Assembly: GCF_900108095.1 (NCBI RefSeq)
Contig: NZ_FNWL01000002.1
Location: 1,206,691-1,270,690, forward strand
DNA: 64,000 bases
Reading direction: 5' to 3'
From: Natronorubrum sediminis
GTDB lineage: Archaea > Halobacteriota > Halobacteria > Halobacteriales > Natrialbaceae
Shown: piece after piece, positions 27,552-36,240 of the stretch
Layout of the letters: every line of letters begins with the position of its first letter
How positions within the stretch are numbered: position 1 is the stretch's first letter
Made by a program: the position numbers and the translations under genes
Notes under the pieces: model-generated
The model's input: the letters and a program-made list of their open reading frames with translations, nothing else
Told to the model about the DNA's origin: nothing
The model's database searches: none

Positions 27552-27625
27552 GAAGAGAGACGACCAAGTCCGAAGAGAGACGGCCAAGTCCGAAAAGACA
27601 CGAGACTCTGAAGAGCCACGAGGAG
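27552..27625. repeat. Imperfect ~20-bp tandem repeat in a convergent spacer
   Basis: Units start GAAGAGAGACGACCAAGTCC at 27552, a one-mismatch copy at 27572, and decayed copies at 27592 and about 27610. It sits between the stop codons at 27507 and 27647. Confidence 0.85.
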
Positions 27626-27646
27626 AAACAGCCACGTCGTTCGGCC

Positions 27647-28312
27647 TCAGTTGCCGGTCGTCAGCTCCCAACCGCGTTCGGTCCGGCGAACGACGCCGTC
27701 GTCCGCCATGGACTCGAGCAACTCGGCGACGAGTTCGCGAGGTGCGTCGACGTCGCTACTGAGGTCGCCGACCGATTTCGGCTCGGATCGAATGCTCGCC
27801 AGGAGGTCGGCGTAAATTCGACTTTCGGGGCCAGTTCCGACGGTTTCGGAGATTGCATCGAGGACGCCACTGAGTCGGCCCTGGACCCACCGCTGGGCCA
27901 ACGACAGTTCGTTTTCGAGTTGTTCGAGCGTCTCGAGCGCCCTGAGCAACTCGTCGAGTTCGCCCGTTTCGTCCCAGGAAACGTCGAGTGAGAGGTGTCT
28001 ACAGGTCGTAATATCGAAACTGCTATTTGCGGGATAGGCACTCTTACTCGCGAAGCCGTAGGGGGAGACGTTGACCTCGAGTCGGACGTGACGAGCGATG
28101 TGGAAGTACTTTCGACGCTGATCGTCGACGCGACTCTCGATCAGTCCGGCCTCCTCGAGTTTCCGGAGGTGTTCGATCACCGCTTTGGGGCTCACGCCGA
28201 GGTACTCCGAGATTTCGGTCACATAACAGGGTTTGCGGGCGAGTAACCGGAGGATTCGTCTCCGATTTTCGTTCCCCAGCAAATCGAGCAACGCGGCGGA
28301 GTCCATCGTCAT
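27647..28312 (-). CDS. ArsR-family winged-helix regulator
   Basis: 221 residues. An N-terminal winged helix (NRRRILRLLARKPCYVTEIS then SPKAVIEHLRKLEEAGLIES) and RRKYFHIARHVRLEVNVSPYGF are followed by a helical middle and a second small winged-helix-like segment near the C-terminus (KSVGDLSSDVDAPRELVAELLESMADDGVV). A CCCTTTTCAG box about 27 bases upstream supports the ATG at 28312 rather than 28306. The secreted coiled-coil gene ends 86 bases upstream on the same strand; the order may reflect co-regulation. Confidence 0.88.
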   Translation of the reverse strand: MTMDSAALLDLLGNENRRRILRLLARKPCYVTEISEYLGVSPKAVIEHLRKLEEAGLIESRVDDQRRKYFHIARHVRLEVNVSPYGFASKSAYPANSSFDITTCRHLSLDVSWDETGELDELLRALETLEQLENELSLAQRWVQGRLSGVLDAISETVGTGPESRIYADLLASIRSEPKSVGDLSSDVDAPRELVAELLESMADDGVVRRTERGWELTTGN

Positions 28313-28398
28313 CTCGTTGGGGGTCGTCGCTGAAAAGGGTGTCTGCTCGCTTCGAGAACGAATGGTCGACGGAGCGTGGCCGAGCGAGGGTTTAGCGC

Positions 28399-29061
28399 TT
28401 ATTCGTCGCCGTTCGGGGTCTCTGCTGGAGGACCAGAATCAGTCGACTGTGGGCTCTCGCCTTGTCCACGGTCGGAAGACTCCGCAGACGAACCGGCATC
28501 AGGGAGCGATCCACCGCCAGGAGTGCCACTCGGTCCAGTGAGTTCCTGAGCGAACGCAGCGACATCCGGACCGGCCATCTCAGAGGCGTTTTCCTGCAGG
28601 GCATCGAGTCGGTCGTCGTCGACGCCAGCCTCTGCAGCCTGCTGTTCGGTCTGGTTGATCGAGCGCTCTAAGGCGTTGATCTGAACGGTCAGTTGCGTCA
28701 TCCGCGCCTGATACTCACCGTCGGTCGAGTCGCTTTCTTCCTGCAACGTTTCGTACTCGTCTTCGAGGGATTCCTGTTGATCCTCGAGTTGGTCCGTTCG
28801 GTCGTGGACGACCTCGTCTCTGTCGTCCTCGGCGGATTCGTACTTCGATTCGTACATGCCAGCGTCGACCTCGCTTTCGGCATCTGCCGCGCTCGATTGC
28901 ATAAACGTGGAGACGTTCGTGTCCGGACTCTCTGCAGACTCGTTATCGATAGACGGACTGGAACTCACCGAACTATCGACGACACCTCCTGCAGCGGGTG
29001 CCATCGTGAGCCCGAGGACTGCGAGGAAGACGAGCAGGATAACCGGCCGTCTGGTGGTCAT
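28399..29061 (-). CDS. Secreted coiled-coil protein with low-complexity tail
   Basis: 220 residues. Residues 1-25 form a Sec signal (RRPVILLVFLAVLGLTMAPAAGG). Residues about 65-150 are a coiled coil rich in Glu/Gln/Asp (ESLEDEYETLQEESD, LTVQINALERSINQTEQQ). The last 50 residues are Gly/Pro/Ser-rich. It is probably exported and tethered or free outside. A TTTTAGGATATT box about 27 bases before the ATG fits a leaderless message. Same strand as the ArsR regulator that follows. Confidence 0.82.
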   Translation of the reverse strand: MTTRRPVILLVFLAVLGLTMAPAAGGVVDSSVSSSPSIDNESAESPDTNVSTFMQSSAADAESEVDAGMYESKYESAEDDRDEVVHDRTDQLEDQQESLEDEYETLQEESDSTDGEYQARMTQLTVQINALERSINQTEQQAAEAGVDDDRLDALQENASEMAGPDVAAFAQELTGPSGTPGGGSLPDAGSSAESSDRGQGESPQSTDSGPPAETPNGDE

Positions 29062-29536
29062 TGACTGAGCGTTGGCTCGAATATCCTAAAAGGGATGTCT
29101 TCGTTTGGATCGTTTACGACTGTAAACGGGTGTTTCTGAGTATCTCAACGGTTTCGACCCGCACAGTTGCCGTCTGCGCTGTCCAACTACCGCTTGAATC
29201 TCACGAACGGCAGACTCACACGTGGAGTACGCTGATTTGGTGGCTATTCCTCGAAAATGTGGGTGAAAACCCGCGTCGACGCATCCTTTCCAGCGAGACG
29301 TATCGTTTCATGGAGTCACTAACTGACGTGAACGACACTGTGAACTGTTCGAGAGCGTTTTCGACGCCGTTTTCCGGGTTTCGGACGCGTATACGACCCA
29401 GAACAACGAGACAATTGTTCGGACGATAACCGTCCACCAGCGCACAAGTCGACGGACGGCAGTCTTCACTGATAGTCCTCTGACTTAACGTTGTCCGAAA
29501 ATAGTTATATTCTATCCGACCATGGTACTAACTACC
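29062..29536. other. Gene-poor intergenic stretch
   Basis: 475 bases. An open frame at 29061-29429 on the plus strand is rich in Arg, Ser and Thr, lacks acidity and matches nothing, so it is not called. The right end carries an AATAGTTATATTC box (about 29500-29512) that serves the DUF5802-type gene. The left end serves the divergent secreted protein. The middle 300 bases show no feature I can name. Confidence 0.55.
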
Positions 29537-29911
29537 ATGTTCGAGCGCTTTTCGCAGGGATACTACCTCGGTCGACTCTACGTCACCCCGACCGACGGCA
29601 CCCGTGCGCTCATGCACAGGGACCAACACGAGCAGATCAACGAAGCGGTGTACGCCACCGGTTCGGGCGTCGAACGTCTCGATACACCGCTCGTGATGAA
29701 ACTCGAGAACCACCACTTCGCGGTACACGGCGACGAGAACGTGCCGACGGACACCCTCGCTCTCCCCGAATCGATGGTCGAAGAAGCGAACGTCAGAAAC
29801 CCGCCGTCGCTTCGAGAGATTCTCCTCGCGCGACGCGAGCGCGCCCATCAGCTACTCTCCTGGGCCGGTGAAACGGACGACGACGCGGGGGGTCACAACG
29901 TCGGAACCTAG
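29537..29911 (+). CDS. DUF5802-type small haloarchaeal protein
   Basis: 124 residues from the ATG at 29537. It opens MFERFSQGYYLGRLYVTP and continues AALMHR/QHEQINEAVYA-like, with MKLENHHFAVHGDENVPTDTLALP in the middle. This pattern matches the haloarchaeal DUF5802 family as I recall it. The function is unknown. A TAGTTATATTC box about 27 bases upstream fits a leaderless start here. Confidence 0.8.
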   Translation: MFERFSQGYYLGRLYVTPTDGTRALMHRDQHEQINEAVYATGSGVERLDTPLVMKLENHHFAVHGDENVPTDTLALPESMVEEANVRNPPSLREILLARRERAHQLLSWAGETDDDAGGHNVGT

Positions 29912-29940
29912 AAGTGTTTTCGCTTCGCGTCTGTGGGTAG

Positions 29941-30873
29941 ATGCTCGACGAGTTGCTCGGCCGCGCCTCGCTCAAGGACCGAATCGACGACCTCGAGGAG
30001 GAAAACGACCGCCTCGAGAAGCGCTACGAGGCAGAATCCGAGCGTCTAGCAGAGGCGACGACGGCCAGACAGGACGCCGAAGAGCGGGTGAACCGACTCG
30101 AGGACCGCATCGCCCAACTCGAGGGCGAACTCGAGCGAGTCGACGACGACGGACAGTCGCTCTCGCTTCGTCGTCGCGAACGCCTTCGGGGCAGTCGACT
30201 CGAGGACGTCCTCGACCGACTCGCATCCTTCCAGACGGCACCCGAAGGAGCCACGACGGCCGTTCTCGAGGCCGACGACGCACTCGAAGACCTCGAAGAC
30301 GGGTTCGGTGACGACCTCGAGGACGTCCTGGGCGACCGGCGCGGACTCGTCGCCGACGCCGCGCCCTGTGTTCTGTGCGTCGACGACGCCGGCCTCGTCG
30401 CCGTCACGCTCGAGCCACCGGTGCTCCCGGAGAGCACGCCGAAACTCGAGTGGGACGATCGGTTCGCGCTCGAACGCGAGTGGTTCCTCCCGACCGGGGA
30501 GTACGCGCTCGCGCTTCTCAGAGCCGACCTGTTCGCACTCGGCGTCTACGAGGACGGCGAGCGCGTCGACTATCAGGGGTTCGAGAGCGACGTCAAGGGC
30601 AACCACTCGAAAGGCGGCTTCTCGCAGGCCCGATTCGAGCGGATTCGCAACGATCAGATCGACGACCACCTCGAGCGCTGTGAGCGCGCGTTGGCCGACC
30701 ACGACGTCGAGCGACTGTTCGTCGTCGGCCAGCGTGGCGTGATCGATACCCTCGTCTCGGAATCGGACCTCGAGCCGACCGGAACGGCCGCCGTCGACGC
30801 CACGGGAAGCCCGAAATCGGCACTCGAGGACGCTCACCACTCGTTCTGGACGACCGATCTCCGAGTACTGTAG
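29941..30873 (+). CDS. Vms1/Ankzf1-family peptidyl-tRNA hydrolase-like protein
   Basis: 310 residues. An N-terminal coiled coil spans about residues 12-75. The C-terminal release-factor-like domain carries KGNHSKGGFSQARFERIRNDQ, with the GGFSQ loop at residues 225-229 (Q229 is the expected catalytic Gln). In eukaryotes Vms1 frees nascent chains from stalled ribosomes; archaeal members are thought to act similarly. Gene starts 29 bases after the DUF5802-type gene. Confidence 0.9.
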   Translation: MLDELLGRASLKDRIDDLEEENDRLEKRYEAESERLAEATTARQDAEERVNRLEDRIAQLEGELERVDDDGQSLSLRRRERLRGSRLEDVLDRLASFQTAPEGATTAVLEADDALEDLEDGFGDDLEDVLGDRRGLVADAAPCVLCVDDAGLVAVTLEPPVLPESTPKLEWDDRFALEREWFLPTGEYALALLRADLFALGVYEDGERVDYQGFESDVKGNHSKGGFSQARFERIRNDQIDDHLERCERALADHDVERLFVVGQRGVIDTLVSESDLEPTGTAAVDATGSPKSALEDAHHSFWTTDLRVL

Positions 30874-30935
30874 CGGGACCCACAACCCTGACTGGAAGTG
30901 TCTACCGTTAAGTGGACACTCACCAATGGGCAGGT

Positions 30936-31955
30936 ATGAACGTCGCAATTCTTGCACACGAGAAGTTTCCAGACCGCGCGAAGACCGCCCTGGGCGTACT
31001 TCGCTACGCCGATCACGACGCCGTCGCCGTGCTCGATTGGGACAACGCCGGCCAGCGCGTCAACGATTTCGTTCCGGACGTACAGGATGCCCCGATCCAC
31101 GAGGGAATGGCAGACCTCGAGGCCGACGAGGTCGACACGCTGCTCATCGGCATCGCTCCCATCGGCGGCGGCTTCGTCGAAAGCTGGCGCGAGGACGTCC
31201 GGACGGCACTCGAGTACGGTTGTGACGTCGTCTCGGGCCTACACTACTTCCTGAGCGAGGACGAGGAGTTCGTCCGCCTCGCCGACGAGCACGACTGTGA
31301 ACTGCGAGACGTCCGGAAGCCGCCGGAGGATCTCACGGTCGCTCAGGGAATCGCCGGCGAGGTCGACGCGGAGATCATCCTCACCGTCGGCACCGACTGC
31401 TCGGTCGGCAAGATGACGACGACGATGGAACTGGCTCGAGACGCCCGCGAGGCGGGCCACGACGTCGGCGTGATCCCGACCGGCCAGACCGGAATCATGA
31501 TCGAGGGCTGGGGGAACCCGATCGACCGCGTCGTCTCGGACTTCACCGCGGGCGCGGTCGAGGAGATGATCCTCGAGAAGGCGGCCGAACACGACTACCT
31601 CTTCGTCGAGGGACAGGGCAGCATCGTCCACCCGGCCTATTCGGCCGTCACCTGTGGCATCCTCCACGGCGCGATGGCAGACAAACTCGTCCTCTGTCAC
31701 GTCGCCGGTCGCGAGGAAATTCACGGCTACGAGTCGTTCGACATCCCCGAACTCTCGACGTACGTGGACCTCTACGAAGGACTCTCCGCCCCCGTCGCGG
31801 ACGGCGAGGTCGTCGCCGGCGCGTTGAACACGACGACCCTCGAGGACGACGCCGCTGCCCAGGAGGCAGTCGAGGCGTACACCGACGAACTCGGCGTCCC
31901 CGCGACGGACGTGATTCGCTTCGGAACCGACGACGTACTGGAGGCCCTGTTCTGA
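30936..31955 (+). CDS. dgcN: DgcN-type (DUF1611) D-glutamate N-acetyltransferase-like protein
   Basis: 339 residues from the ATG at 30936. N-terminal Rossmann-like domain and a C-terminal P-loop domain with GTDCSVGK (about residues 152-159), PTGQTGIMIEGWG and EGQGSIVHPAYS, the DUF1611 signature. Bacterial DgcN is described as acetylating D-glutamate to N-acetyl-D-glutamate. The next gene, starting 2 bases after its stop, is the matching epimerase (DgcA type), which strongly supports the assignment. Both lie next to gatD. Confidence 0.88.
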   Translation: MNVAILAHEKFPDRAKTALGVLRYADHDAVAVLDWDNAGQRVNDFVPDVQDAPIHEGMADLEADEVDTLLIGIAPIGGGFVESWREDVRTALEYGCDVVSGLHYFLSEDEEFVRLADEHDCELRDVRKPPEDLTVAQGIAGEVDAEIILTVGTDCSVGKMTTTMELARDAREAGHDVGVIPTGQTGIMIEGWGNPIDRVVSDFTAGAVEEMILEKAAEHDYLFVEGQGSIVHPAYSAVTCGILHGAMADKLVLCHVAGREEIHGYESFDIPELSTYVDLYEGLSAPVADGEVVAGALNTTTLEDDAAAQEAVEAYTDELGVPATDVIRFGTDDVLEALF

Positions 31956-31957
31956 CG

Positions 31958-32998
31958 ATGTCCCTCGAGACGCGCTTCGAACGCCACACGCTGCCCCTCG
32001 AGTACCCGTTCACCATCGCTCGCGGGACGACGACCGAGACGGAGGTCGTCACGGTCCGCATCGAAGACAGCGACGGAAACGTGGGTATCGGCGGCGCGGG
32101 ACCGTCCGCACACTACGGCGAGACCGTCGATACTGTGAGCGCCGTGTTGCCTGACCTGCTCGCCGTCGTCGAAGACGTGGGCGACCCGCACCAACTCGAG
32201 CGAATCGAGCGGCGAATGCGCGAGACGGTGAACCGGAATCCGGCCGCACGCTGTGCCGTCAGCATCGCGCTCCACGATCTGGTCACGAAATCGCTCGACG
32301 TGCCCCTCTACCAGTACTGGGGCCTCGATCCGAGTGAGACGCTCGAGACCTCCTACACCATCGGAATCGACGACACGGAGACCATGCGCGAGAAGACCGA
32401 GACGGCACTCGAGCGTGGCTTCTCGACGCTAAAGGTCAAACTCGGCACGGATCGAGATCGGGAGATTATCGAGACGATCCGGTCCGTCGCCCCCGACGTG
32501 ACGCTCTTCGTCGACGCGAACGAGGCCTGGTCGCCCCGGGAAGCGGTCTCGAAGATCGATCGACTCGCCGAGTACGACCTCGCGTTCGTCGAACAGCCGG
32601 TTGCCGCCGAAGACCCCGAAGGCCTCGAGTTCGTTTACGAACGCTCCGCCCTCCCCATCGCGGCCGACGAGTCCTGCATCACGCTCGAGGATATTCCGCG
32701 GATCGCCGATCGCTGTGACATCGCGAACCTGAAACTCATGAAGTGTGGCGGCCTGCGGGAAGCGAAACGGATGATCCACGCGGCCCGCGCGCACGGCCTC
32801 GAGGTCATGTGTGGCTGTATGACCGAATCCAACGCCTCCATCGCCGCTGCCACCCACCTTGCGCCGCTACTCGACTACGCCGACCTCGACGGCTCGCTGT
32901 TGCTCGCCGCTGACCCCTACGACGGCGTGCCGGTCGACGACGGCGAGATCGACCTCGCCGGACTCGAGCGAGCGGGAACCGGCGCGGTGCTCGAGTAA
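31958..32998 (+). CDS. dgcA: Enolase-superfamily epimerase, DgcA type
   Basis: 346 residues. Muconate-lactonizing/dipeptide-epimerase fold. Catalytic K159 and K161 (KVK), metal ligands D186, E212 and D237, and the second-face base K262 are all readable. DgcA is proposed to racemise N-acetyl-D-glutamate; related enzymes epimerise L-Ala-D/L-Glu dipeptides, a real alternative. It is translationally close-coupled with dgcN (ATG 2 bases after TGA) and followed by gatD after 49 bases. Confidence 0.9.
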   Translation: MSLETRFERHTLPLEYPFTIARGTTTETEVVTVRIEDSDGNVGIGGAGPSAHYGETVDTVSAVLPDLLAVVEDVGDPHQLERIERRMRETVNRNPAARCAVSIALHDLVTKSLDVPLYQYWGLDPSETLETSYTIGIDDTETMREKTETALERGFSTLKVKLGTDRDREIIETIRSVAPDVTLFVDANEAWSPREAVSKIDRLAEYDLAFVEQPVAAEDPEGLEFVYERSALPIAADESCITLEDIPRIADRCDIANLKLMKCGGLREAKRMIHAARAHGLEVMCGCMTESNASIAAATHLAPLLDYADLDGSLLLAADPYDGVPVDDGEIDLAGLERAGTGAVLE

Positions 32999-33047
32999 GA
33001 ACGAACGAAAGCGTGCCTTCAAGTCCACCGCCGCGCAACGCCAACCC

Positions 33048-34295
33048 ATGAACCCAGGCGATCGCGTTCGCGTCGACCGCGCGGATCGCACGTACGAAGG
33101 CGTGTTGCTCCCCTCGAGCACCGACGAGCACCTCGTCGTCAAACTCGAGGGCGGCTACAACGTCGGTATCGACAGCGCCGAGGCCGACGTCGACGTGCTC
33201 GAGGAGGACGTCTACGAAATCGACGGCGACGGTGCCGAAGAGGAGACGGGCTCCGAAGTCGAGTTCGACGAGGACCTGCCGACGATTTCGCTGATTTCGA
33301 CGGGCGGCACCATCGCGTCAACAGTCGACTACCGCACCGGCGCGGTGACGGCCCAATTCGACGCCGAGGACGTGCTTCGGGCGGTGCCGGATCTCGCGGG
33401 TCGGGCGAACTACCGTGGGCGCGTCGTCGCGAACATCCTCTCGGAGAACATGGAACCGCCGCTCTGGCAGGACCTCGCCCGGGCCGTCGCCGAGGAGATC
33501 GAAGCCGGTGCCGACGGCGTCGTCGTCATGCACGGCACCGACACGATGCAGTACTCCGCCTCGGCGCTTTCCTTTATGCTCGAGACGCCCGTCCCGATCG
33601 TTTTCACGGGCAGCCAGCGGTCGGCGGATCGACCGTCCTCGGACAACGTGATGAACGCCGTTTCGGCCGTCGAAGCCGCCAAGAGCGACTGCGCGGAGGT
33701 GCTGGTCTGTATGCATGGCTCCGAGAGCGACGATATCTGTGCGCTCCACCGTGGGACTCGCGTCCGGAAGAATCACACCTCCCGGCGCGACGCCTTCGAG
33801 ACCGTCGGCGCGGAGCCACTGGGGACCGTCGACTACGACACCGAAGAGATCGAGTTCCGTCGTGAGTACCAACAGCGAGACGAGACCGAACTCGAGGTTC
33901 GAGACGGACTCGCGAGCGACGTCGAACTCCTCAAATTCACGCCCGGCATGGACCCCGCCTTCCTCGACGTGGTCGAGGGAAGCGACGGGCTGGTCATCGA
34001 GGGAACCGGCCTCGGGCACGTCCACACCGATCTGATCCCCCGCATCGAAGCGCTAATCGAAGACGGCACGACCGTCGTCATGACCAGCCAGTGTCTCGAG
34101 GGCAGAGTCTGTGATCGCGTCTACGATACGGGTCGAGACCTGCTCGAGGCCGGCGTCGTCGAGGCCGGCGACACCCTGCCGGGGACCGCGAAAGTGAAGC
34201 TCATGTGGGCACTCGAGAACAGCGAACACGTTGAGGAAGCCATGGGAACGTCGCTCGCAGGCGAGATTCAAGAGCGATCCGTTCCCTGGGAGTAA
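33048..34295 (+). CDS. gatD: Glutamyl-tRNA(Gln) amidotransferase subunit D
   Basis: 415 residues from the ATG at 33048. An N-terminal GatD barrel (about 1-75) precedes a type-I L-asparaginase domain. STGGTIAS holds catalytic Thr85, and HGTDTM (162-167) holds the second catalytic Thr and Asp; GSQRSADRPSSDN and GLGHVHTDL complete the site. Partners GatE to form the archaeal amidotransferase that turns Glu-tRNA(Gln) into Gln-tRNA(Gln); gatE is not in the window. Same strand as dgcNA, 49 bases apart. Confidence 0.95.
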   Translation: MNPGDRVRVDRADRTYEGVLLPSSTDEHLVVKLEGGYNVGIDSAEADVDVLEEDVYEIDGDGAEEETGSEVEFDEDLPTISLISTGGTIASTVDYRTGAVTAQFDAEDVLRAVPDLAGRANYRGRVVANILSENMEPPLWQDLARAVAEEIEAGADGVVVMHGTDTMQYSASALSFMLETPVPIVFTGSQRSADRPSSDNVMNAVSAVEAAKSDCAEVLVCMHGSESDDICALHRGTRVRKNHTSRRDAFETVGAEPLGTVDYDTEEIEFRREYQQRDETELEVRDGLASDVELLKFTPGMDPAFLDVVEGSDGLVIEGTGLGHVHTDLIPRIEALIEDGTTVVMTSQCLEGRVCDRVYDTGRDLLEAGVVEAGDTLPGTAKVKLMWALENSEHVEEAMGTSLAGEIQERSVPWE

Positions 34296-34677
34296 GCTGG
34301 CAGGCGCTTCGGTCGCACTCGTTTTCGGTCGCGTTCGTCACCCGAGATTCGTCGCTGTGAGAGCGCAATTTGTGCAGTGGCGCGCGCTGGATCGCAGCGA
34401 GCAAGAGCGAGGTGCGATCCAACGCCGCGCGAGGGATGAGCGACGAAGGAGCGAATCGGTTGGGGAGGACGTGGAAATCCCCGTCGCCACGATAGCAGGA
34501 CACGGTTTTGATTCGGATACTGTGACAACTCGGTCAACAGGACACGATAGTGACTCGGTCACTACGAACGAGCGACAGCCTGTCGAGCCCTTTTACGTCG
34601 TTCGATGCCACGTCGTGTGAGAAACACCACATCATCGGATAGTGAGGCCTTTCTCGAGGGACGCCGAATCACCGGGC
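34296..34677. other. Intergenic region with a haloarchaeal-type repeat fragment
   Basis: 382 bases. An open frame 34231-34620 on the plus strand overlaps gatD and is dominated by Arg/Ser, so it is not called. The middle is a structured repeat-like segment (see 34360-34500). The right end carries ATCATCGGATAGTG and the leader of the acetyltransferase gene. Confidence 0.6.
34360..34500. repeat. Haloarchaeal interspersed repeat-like segment with hairpin
   Basis: Contains GGATCGCA (34389-34396) and its complement TGCGATCC (34413-34420) around a 16-base loop, flanked by CGCGCG arms, then GCGCGAGGGATGAGCGACGA and GAATCGGTTGGGGAGGACGT. I recall closely similar text (..GCGCGAGGGATGAG..GAATCGGTTGGGGAGG..) repeated between genes in many haloarchaeal genomes. 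It is probably a mobile or structural intergenic repeat, not a gene. Confidence 0.6.
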
Positions 34678-35673
34678 ATGAACGAGCGGACCGACGATGC
34701 TGATGGAGACGCCGACGCGAGAGTCGCCGCAAGCGAGTTCGACCTCGAGATTCGGCGTGCGACTCACGACGATTACGACGGCGTCGTCGCCTTCACGAGC
34801 GACATCTGGCCGGATCGAGGCGGCGACTACATCCCCGACGTCTACCACGACTGGCTCGAGGACGACGAGGAGACGGGGAAGAAGACGTTCCTCGCCGAGG
34901 TCGACGGCGAGGCGGCCGGAATCGTTCAGGGCGTCATGCTTACTGACGACGAAGCGTGGTTCCAGGGGATGCGCGTCGCGGCCGACCACCGACGCAAGGG
35001 CGTGAGCCACCGATTGAACGAGTCGTTGTTCGAGTGGGCCCGCGAGCAGGGGGCGACGGTCGCTCGCGTCATGATCTTCTCGTGGAACCAGGCCTCGCTC
35101 GGCTCCGCGCGCTACAGCGGCTACGAACCGCTAACGGAGTTTCGCTTCGCCCATCCTGAACCCGACCCCGAACCCGACACTGATACCGACACAACGGGAT
35201 CGGTACGGGTCTCGAGCGATCCTGCGGTGGCCTGGCGCTACTGGACTCACAGCGACGCACGCGAGCACCTGAGCGGGCTCGGACTCGCGCCCGAAGAGTC
35301 CTGGGCGATGCGCGAACTCACTCGAAGTGATTTCGAGCGCTTCGACGACGAGACGGCCGTCTTCGTCGTCGAACGCGAGGACGGCGTTGCCGGCGTTTCC
35401 TACCGTACGCGGACGTACGACCGTCCCGTCGAAGACGACGGTGAGGAGACGACGGAAACCTGGGCCGAGTACGGCATCGGCGCGTGGGAGGACGTCGAGG
35501 CCGCCCGTTCACTGTTCGCAGCCATCGCTCGAGACGCGGCAGAGTGTGGCGCAGACGAGACGCGCGTGTTGATTCCGGAGACTGCACGATACGTTAGCGA
35601 CGCGCCCTTCGCCGGAGCCGAAATCGCCGAGGAGCCGGATTTCGTTCTCGGAACCGACCTGACTGTTTGGTGA
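34678..35673 (+). CDS. GNAT-family N-acetyltransferase with two GNAT-like halves
   Basis: 331 residues from the ATG at 34678. The first GNAT domain (about residues 20-150) shows FLAEVDGEAAGIVQGV and the acetyl-CoA loop MRVAADHRRKGVSHRLNESL. The second half (about 180-330) repeats the strand-helix order (FVVEREDGVAGVSYRTRT) but lacks a clean R/Q-x-x-G-x-G/A loop and is probably degenerate. The linker is Asp/Glu/Pro-rich. Target unknown. Confidence 0.88.
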   Translation: MNERTDDADGDADARVAASEFDLEIRRATHDDYDGVVAFTSDIWPDRGGDYIPDVYHDWLEDDEETGKKTFLAEVDGEAAGIVQGVMLTDDEAWFQGMRVAADHRRKGVSHRLNESLFEWAREQGATVARVMIFSWNQASLGSARYSGYEPLTEFRFAHPEPDPEPDTDTDTTGSVRVSSDPAVAWRYWTHSDAREHLSGLGLAPEESWAMRELTRSDFERFDDETAVFVVEREDGVAGVSYRTRTYDRPVEDDGEETTETWAEYGIGAWEDVEAARSLFAAIARDAAECGADETRVLIPETARYVSDAPFAGAEIAEEPDFVLGTDLTVW

Positions 35674-35850
35674 TGTCTTTCCGACGATTGCAAACGTAAC
35701 GAACGGAACGCGGCGGCGAAATAGGCGTTATCGGTCGTGTGTCCCACCTCGCTCGAGGAGCAAAATCAGTTAGTAGGTTGTCGGGTGATTCGACGCGAGC
35801 GGAGTTTCTGAGGGAGAACACGCTCGTTTGCATTCATATTGTATTGAGAC

Positions 35851-35869
35851 GTTCTTCGAAACGAAGAAC
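35851..35869. promoter_or_regulatory. Perfect inverted repeat between TATA and start codon
   Basis: GTTCTTCG, AAA, CGAAGAAC: an 8-bp perfect stem two bases before the ATG at 35872. A TATA-like ATTGTATTG lies at about 35838-35846, which puts the palindrome across the expected transcription start, a classic operator position. A 5' UTR hairpin is the alternative. Confidence 0.6.
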
Positions 35870-35871
35870 TC

Positions 35872-36240
35872 ATGCAACACCCTCCATACGAACCGGACGA
35901 TATCGTCGACGGCGGTGCACTCTCCTTTACCGACGACGGCCTCGAAACGCCAGCGCGCTACGTCGGCTTCGACGGCACGCTCGTCGTCGTGACGCCGGAC
36001 CTACGCTCCCACGTCACGCCCATCGACGCGGTAAGCGAGCACACGCCCCTGCTACAGAGCTACCCCGTCGCTGCCGAGTGGTTCCAGGAGCCCTACTGTG
36101 ACGACAACACCGTGTTGATCCACCCCGAAGGCGAGACGACGATTCATCGCTACCGGGTCGTCGACGAACGCCACGAAAGCGGTGCTCGAAGCCAATCAGA
36201 ATCGACGCGACAGCAGACCCAGACCGCTACCCCCCGCTAA
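35872..36240 (+). CDS. Small uncharacterised haloarchaeal protein
   Basis: 122 residues. Soluble, with strand-rich segments (PPYEPDDIVDGGALSFTDD, RYVGFDGTLVVVTPD) and a Gln/Ser/Thr-rich tail (SQSESTRQQTQTATPR). No catalytic motif recognised. The 3' end overlaps the convergent SAMP1 gene by 14 bases. A palindrome lies two bases before the ATG. Confidence 0.7.
   Translation: MQHPPYEPDDIVDGGALSFTDDGLETPARYVGFDGTLVVVTPDLRSHVTPIDAVSEHTPLLQSYPVAAEWFQEPYCDDNTVLIHPEGETTIHRYRVVDERHESGARSQSESTRQQTQTATPR

Noticed and set aside
29061-29429. 122-codon frame on the plus strand
   Set aside because: Arg/Ser/Thr-rich, non-acidic and no match to any family; overlaps the promoter of the divergent secreted gene.
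34231-34620. 129-codon frame after gatD
   Set aside because: Overlaps gatD and runs through a repeat with a hairpin; composition is that of a shadow frame.
35872-36240. Reading the 122-residue protein as a known enzyme
   Set aside because: No catalytic motif is visible; only strand-rich segments, so left as uncharacterised.
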